A stretch of DNA of 64,000 nucleotides, taken from positions 3,508,001 through 3,572,000 of the forward strand of contig OX359202.1 of NCBI GenBank assembly GCA_947172415.1, given 5' to 3'. The notes beneath the pieces were generated by a model. That model was not told where the DNA came from, searched no databases, and saw only the letters and a program-made list of their open reading frames with translations. Source of the stretch: Chondrosia reniformis (lineage: Eukaryota; Porifera; Demospongiae; Chondrillida; Chondrillidae). Positions 59,539 to 64,000 of this stretch are shown in pieces (positions within the stretch are counted from its first letter, which is position 1; each line of letters begins with the position of its first letter). A program made the translations under genes and the position numbers.

Positions 59539-61926
59539 CTAGTGTACTAGTGTTATATACAAGTTGTACGTTCTAGTATTATGTACTCGTTCTATTAACT
59601 AGTTGTATGTACTAGGTTATTATTATATGTACTAGTTGTATGTACTCGTTCTATGAACTAGTTGTATGTACTAGTTTATTGTTGTATGTACTAGTTTTAT
59701 GTACTAATTATATGTACTAGTTGTATGTATAATTGTATGTGCTAGGTGTGTGTACTATTTGGTATGTACTAGTTTTATGTACTAGTTGTATATACTCTTT
59801 GTATATACTAGTTATGTACCAGTTGTAGGTAATAGTTGTATGTATATACTAGTTTTTAATATTAACTATGTACTAGATGTATATTCAAGTTGTATGTTCT
59901 ATATAGTAATTATGTACTTGTTCTATGAACTAGTAGTATTTACTAGTTTGTAGTTGTATGTACTAGTTGTAAATACTAGTTGTATGTACTATGTGTAAGT
60001 ATTATATTTATGTACTAGTTATATGTGTATTTACTAGTCATACGTAATATTGATATGCCTTAGTTAGATGTACTAGTTTCATGTACTAGTTGCATGCAGT
60101 AGTAGTATATACTAGTTGTGGGATCTAGTCCTAATTATACTAGGTACTATTGAGGTACCAATTAAAAATACTAGACACTAGTTGTATGTACTAGTTGTAT
60201 CTACCAGTTTTGTATAATTGTTGTATGTATTAGTTGTATGTACTCTTTATATGTACTAATTGTATGTACTAGTTGTTATGTACTACTTATATGTACCCGT
60301 TATGTATATATGTACTGGGTGTATGTACTAGTTGTTTGTACTAGTTATATATAGTAGTTGTACGTACTATTTATATGTACTTTATATATGTGTGTGTACT
60401 AGGTATATGTACTACTTGTATGAACTAGCTGTTTTAGCTGGCTGTATTTACTAATTCTATGTACTAGTTGTATGTACTAGTTGTATGTACTAGATATGAA
60501 CCAGCTGTATGCACAAGATGATTGCACTAGTTCTTTGTACTAGCTATATACTAGTTTTATGAACTAGTTTTATATACTAGTTGTATGTACTAATTGTATG
60601 TACTTGTCGCATGTACTAGTTATATGTATTAGTTACTAGTTGTATGAACCAGTTGTACCTATTAATTTTATATACTAGTTGTATATACTAGTTATATGTT
60701 TATACCAGTTGTATGTACTAGTTAAATGTGCTAATTTTATAAATATACTAATTGTATGTACTGGTTTCTAGTTGTATTTACTAGTTTTAGGTACTAGTTG
60801 TGTGTACTAGCTGTATGTACTCAATACTATATGTATGTACTAGTCGATTGTAGTAGTTATTTTTACTAGTTGAATGTACTAGTTATATGTACTAGTTACT
60901 AGTTGTATGAACTAGTTGTACGTACTAAATGTAAATACTAGTTGTATGAACTAGTAGTATGTCCTAGTTTTTTGCACTAGTTGTGTGTACTCTTTGTATG
61001 TACTAGTTGCACGTACTAGTTCTATGTACTAGTAGTATATACTAGTCGTAGGTTCTAGTCCTAATTATACTAGGTACTAGGGAGGGACTAGTTGTATATA
61101 CTAGCGACTAGTTTTATGTACCCATTATATGAACTAGTTATATGCACTAGTTGTATGTACCAGTTTTGTGTAATTGTGTTATTTATTAGTTATATGTACT
61201 ATTTATATGTACTAGTTGTATGTACTAATTGTATATACTACTTATATGTACTCTTTACATATGTATGTACTGGGTGTATGTACTAGTTGTTTGTACTAGT
61301 TATATATACTAGTTGTACGTAATATTTAAATGTACTATATACATGTGTATGTACTCAGTATACGTACTACTTGTATGTACTAGCTGTATTAACTGGTTGT
61401 ATTTACTAATTCTATGTACTAGTTGTATATACTAGTTGAATATACTAGATATGAACCAGTGGTATGAACAAGATGTATGCACTAGTTCTTTGTATTAGCT
61501 ATATACCAGTTTTATGAACTGGTTTTATGTACTAGTTGTATGTACTAGTTATATGTTCTAGTCGCATGAAATCGTTATATGTACTAGTTACTACTTGTAT
61601 GAACTAGTTGTACCTAGTAATTTAACGTACCAGTTGTATGTATTAGTTGTATGTATTATCTAGTCGTATGTACTAGTTAAATGTACTATATTTTATATAT
61701 ATACTTGTTGTATGTACTAGTTTCTAGTTGTATTTACTAGTTTTAAGTCCTAGTTATATGTACTATGTGGAAGCACTATATATTTGAACTAGTTATATTT
61801 ATATGTATTAGTTATATGTAGTAGGTGTTTGTACTAGTTATATGTACTAGTTGAAAGTACAAGTTGTATGTACTATTTGTATGTACTAGAACTAGCTATA
61901 TTTACTAGTTCTAGGTACTTTATACT
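59539..61926 (+). repeat. 13-bp array (+) with 955-bp higher-order repeat
   Basis: TAGTTGTATGTAC orientation. The marker TACTGGGTGTATGTACTAG is at 60313 and 61268 (955 bp), and GATATGAACCAG is near 60494 and 61450. The array ends at the truncated hairpin element. No gene; the 64-codon open frame here is repeat-derived. Confidence 0.88.
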
Positions 61927-62078
61927 AATTTATAGCATGTTTGTTCTGTATTTAACTCTACATAGTCTCGTTTTGGCGATTTTCAGCCTAATTCGGAATT
62001 TTGCTCCTATACCAATGTATGGGGAAGACGAAACAACCCGTACCATCCCTACATAGAGAGTACTACCGTACTCTCTGA
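61927..62078 (-). mobile_element. hairpin-ended element, truncated copy 3
   Basis: On the minus strand this is the first 152 bp of the 14096-14860 element, ending at 62078 with TC and the hairpin AGAGAGTAC-GGTA-GTACTCTCT. It is closer to copy 1 than to copy 2 (a stem identical to copy 1, CGTTTTGGCG for CGTTTCGGCG). It lies exactly at the switch of array orientation from + to -. Confidence 0.8.
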
Positions 62079-64000
62079 TACAACTACTACATCCAACTAC
62101 TGCATACAACCAGTACTTACATCTAGTAAATATAACTAGTACTAGTACATAGAACTAGGACATACAACTAATTCCTACTTAGTACCCAGTATAACTGGTA
62201 CTAGAACCTACAATTAGTACATACAACTAGCACATACAACAAGTTCAGGAAACTAGCACAAACAACTGGTACATACAATTACTACATATAACCAGTACGT
62301 ACGCTTATAACTACTGTATAAAAATAGTACATAAACCTAGTACATAAAACTAGTACATAAAAAAGTATATACAAAAAGTACATACAACTAGTATATACAA
62401 CTAGAAACTAGAACATACAACTAATTCACAGAACGAGTACATAATACTTGAACATACAACTAGTACATTCAACTCGTACGTACAACTAGCCCAAACAACT
62501 AGGACATATAACTAGTACATACACCTACTACATATAACGAGTACATATGCATATACCTAGAAAATATAAATAGTACATACAACTAGTACATACAGTTAGT
62601 GCATACAACTTGGATATATAACTAGAAAAAACACCTACTACATATAACTAATACATAAACATATAACTGGTTCAAATAAATAGTGCATCCACATAGTACA
62701 TACAACTAGTACATAAAATTATTAGGTACAACTAGTTCATACAACTAGTACTTATAACTAATACATGCGACTAGCACATACAACTAGTACATACAACTAG
62801 TACATTAAACTAGTCCATACAACTAGGACAAACAACTAGGCCAGATAAGTAGTACATACATGTATTACATATAACTAGTAAATACACATATACCTAGTAA
62901 TTATGAATGGTACAGTCAACTAGTACTTACAGATAGTGCATACAATTAGTACATACAACTAAAACATACAACTGTAAACTAGTACTTATCACTAGTTCAT
63001 TGAACGAGTACATAATACCAGAAAGTACAACTTGTATATACAACTAGTGGATAGCTTTTATTTATGACTAGTATATATATACAACTAATATATACAACTG
63101 GTACATAACTAGTACATACAACTAGTACATACACATAGAACAAACAATTACAACATACAACTATTATATACAACTTTTACATACAGCTAGTACCTACAAC
63201 TACTAAATATAACTAGGACTAGTACCTAAAACTAGTGAATACAACTAGTACAAACAATTAGTACATGAAACTAGTACATGCAACTAGTACCTACAACTAG
63301 TACATTCAACTAGTCCATACAACTACGACAAACAGCTAGGACATATAATTAGTACATACACATACTACATATAACTAGTAAATACACTTACCTTGTAATT
63401 ATAAATAGTATATACAACTAGTACATAAAACTAGTACACACAACTAGTACATACAACTAGAAACCAGTATATACAACTAGCTCACAGAATGAGTACATAA
63501 TGCTAGAACGTACAACTTGTATATTCAACTAGTACATAACTACTACACATAATTAGGAAAGACAATTAGAACATATAAAGAGTACATACACCTATATACT
63601 ACATACAACTAGTACATACAACTAGTACATACAACTAGAACATCCAACCAGTACATAGCTAGTACATACAACTAGTATATAAATACAATTAGTACATACA
63701 ACTAGTACTTGCAATTAGTACATATCCCTAGTACCCACATCTACAACATATAACTAATACAGAAAAATATAACTAGTACATATAAATAGTACATAAACAT
63801 AGTACATACTAGTAGTTCATACAACTACTAGTACATAGAATGAGTACATAAAACTAGGACCTATAACTAGTACACACCTACTACATATAATTAGTTCATA
63901 AATATATAACTAGTACATATGAATAGTGCATCCATATAGCATATATATCTAGTACATAAAACTAGTACATGCAACTAGAAACCAGTACATATATATAACT
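62079..64000 (-). repeat. 13-bp minisatellite array (inverted), right edge
   Basis: ACATACAACTAGT orientation to the end of the window, degenerate. Segments such as CACATATACCTAGAAA resemble those at 45 kb and 46.7 kb, so blocks are shared between distant parts of the array. No gene seen. Confidence 0.9.

Overview
This window is eukaryotic, almost certainly from an animal, and holds no recognisable host gene. It is built from long tandem arrays interrupted by transposable elements. The organism is not named by the sequence. The Penelope-type reverse transcriptase, the Tigger/pogo and hAT transposons and the CAGACCT-ended MITE are all of kinds common in marine invertebrates, so a sponge, cnidarian or mollusc is my inference. 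The setting looks like a heterochromatic block such as a pericentromere, subtelomere or satellite island.

Outer left, 1-15191: a degenerate 13-bp minisatellite (unit TAGTTGTATGTAC) on the + strand. It is interrupted by a Penelope 3' fragment (3715-3954), a GC-hairpin element carrying a TA-flanked 1.8-kb insertion (6553-8746), a shorter copy of that element (12567-12925), an unknown dispersed sequence (13226-13528), and a Tigger-like non-autonomous element (13531-15065) that contains another hairpin element.

Centre, 15192-40291: a 25-kb block. A 123-bp satellite runs on the + strand (about 80 copies), gives way to a 145-bp repeat with strong internal dyads (24986-26611), and then runs on the - strand (about 106 copies). 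The block is a giant imperfect palindrome with its axis near 26451. Its two outer ends match as an inverted repeat of about 46 bp next to TA. The symmetry continues outward through about 125 bp of 13-bp array into inverted copies of the unknown sequence. Two copies of a CAGACCT-ended MITE lie in the right arm.

Right, 40292-64000: the 13-bp array on the - strand to 52385, on the + strand to about 61926, and on the - strand again to the end. It contains a Tigger/pogo element whose transposase gene has only three in-frame stops (42809-44782), a degenerate hAT element (46791-48176), two more hairpin elements, and a Penelope-like element with a long intact reverse transcriptase frame that lacks its 5' end (56733-59538).

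The protein-coding content is therefore only selfish-element genes: one long reverse transcriptase frame, one dead Tigger transposase and one hAT C-terminal remnant. Nested insertions, with empty sites preserved in paralogous copies, give a relative order of events. The most unusual object is the satellite palindrome, which resembles a very large foldback element.
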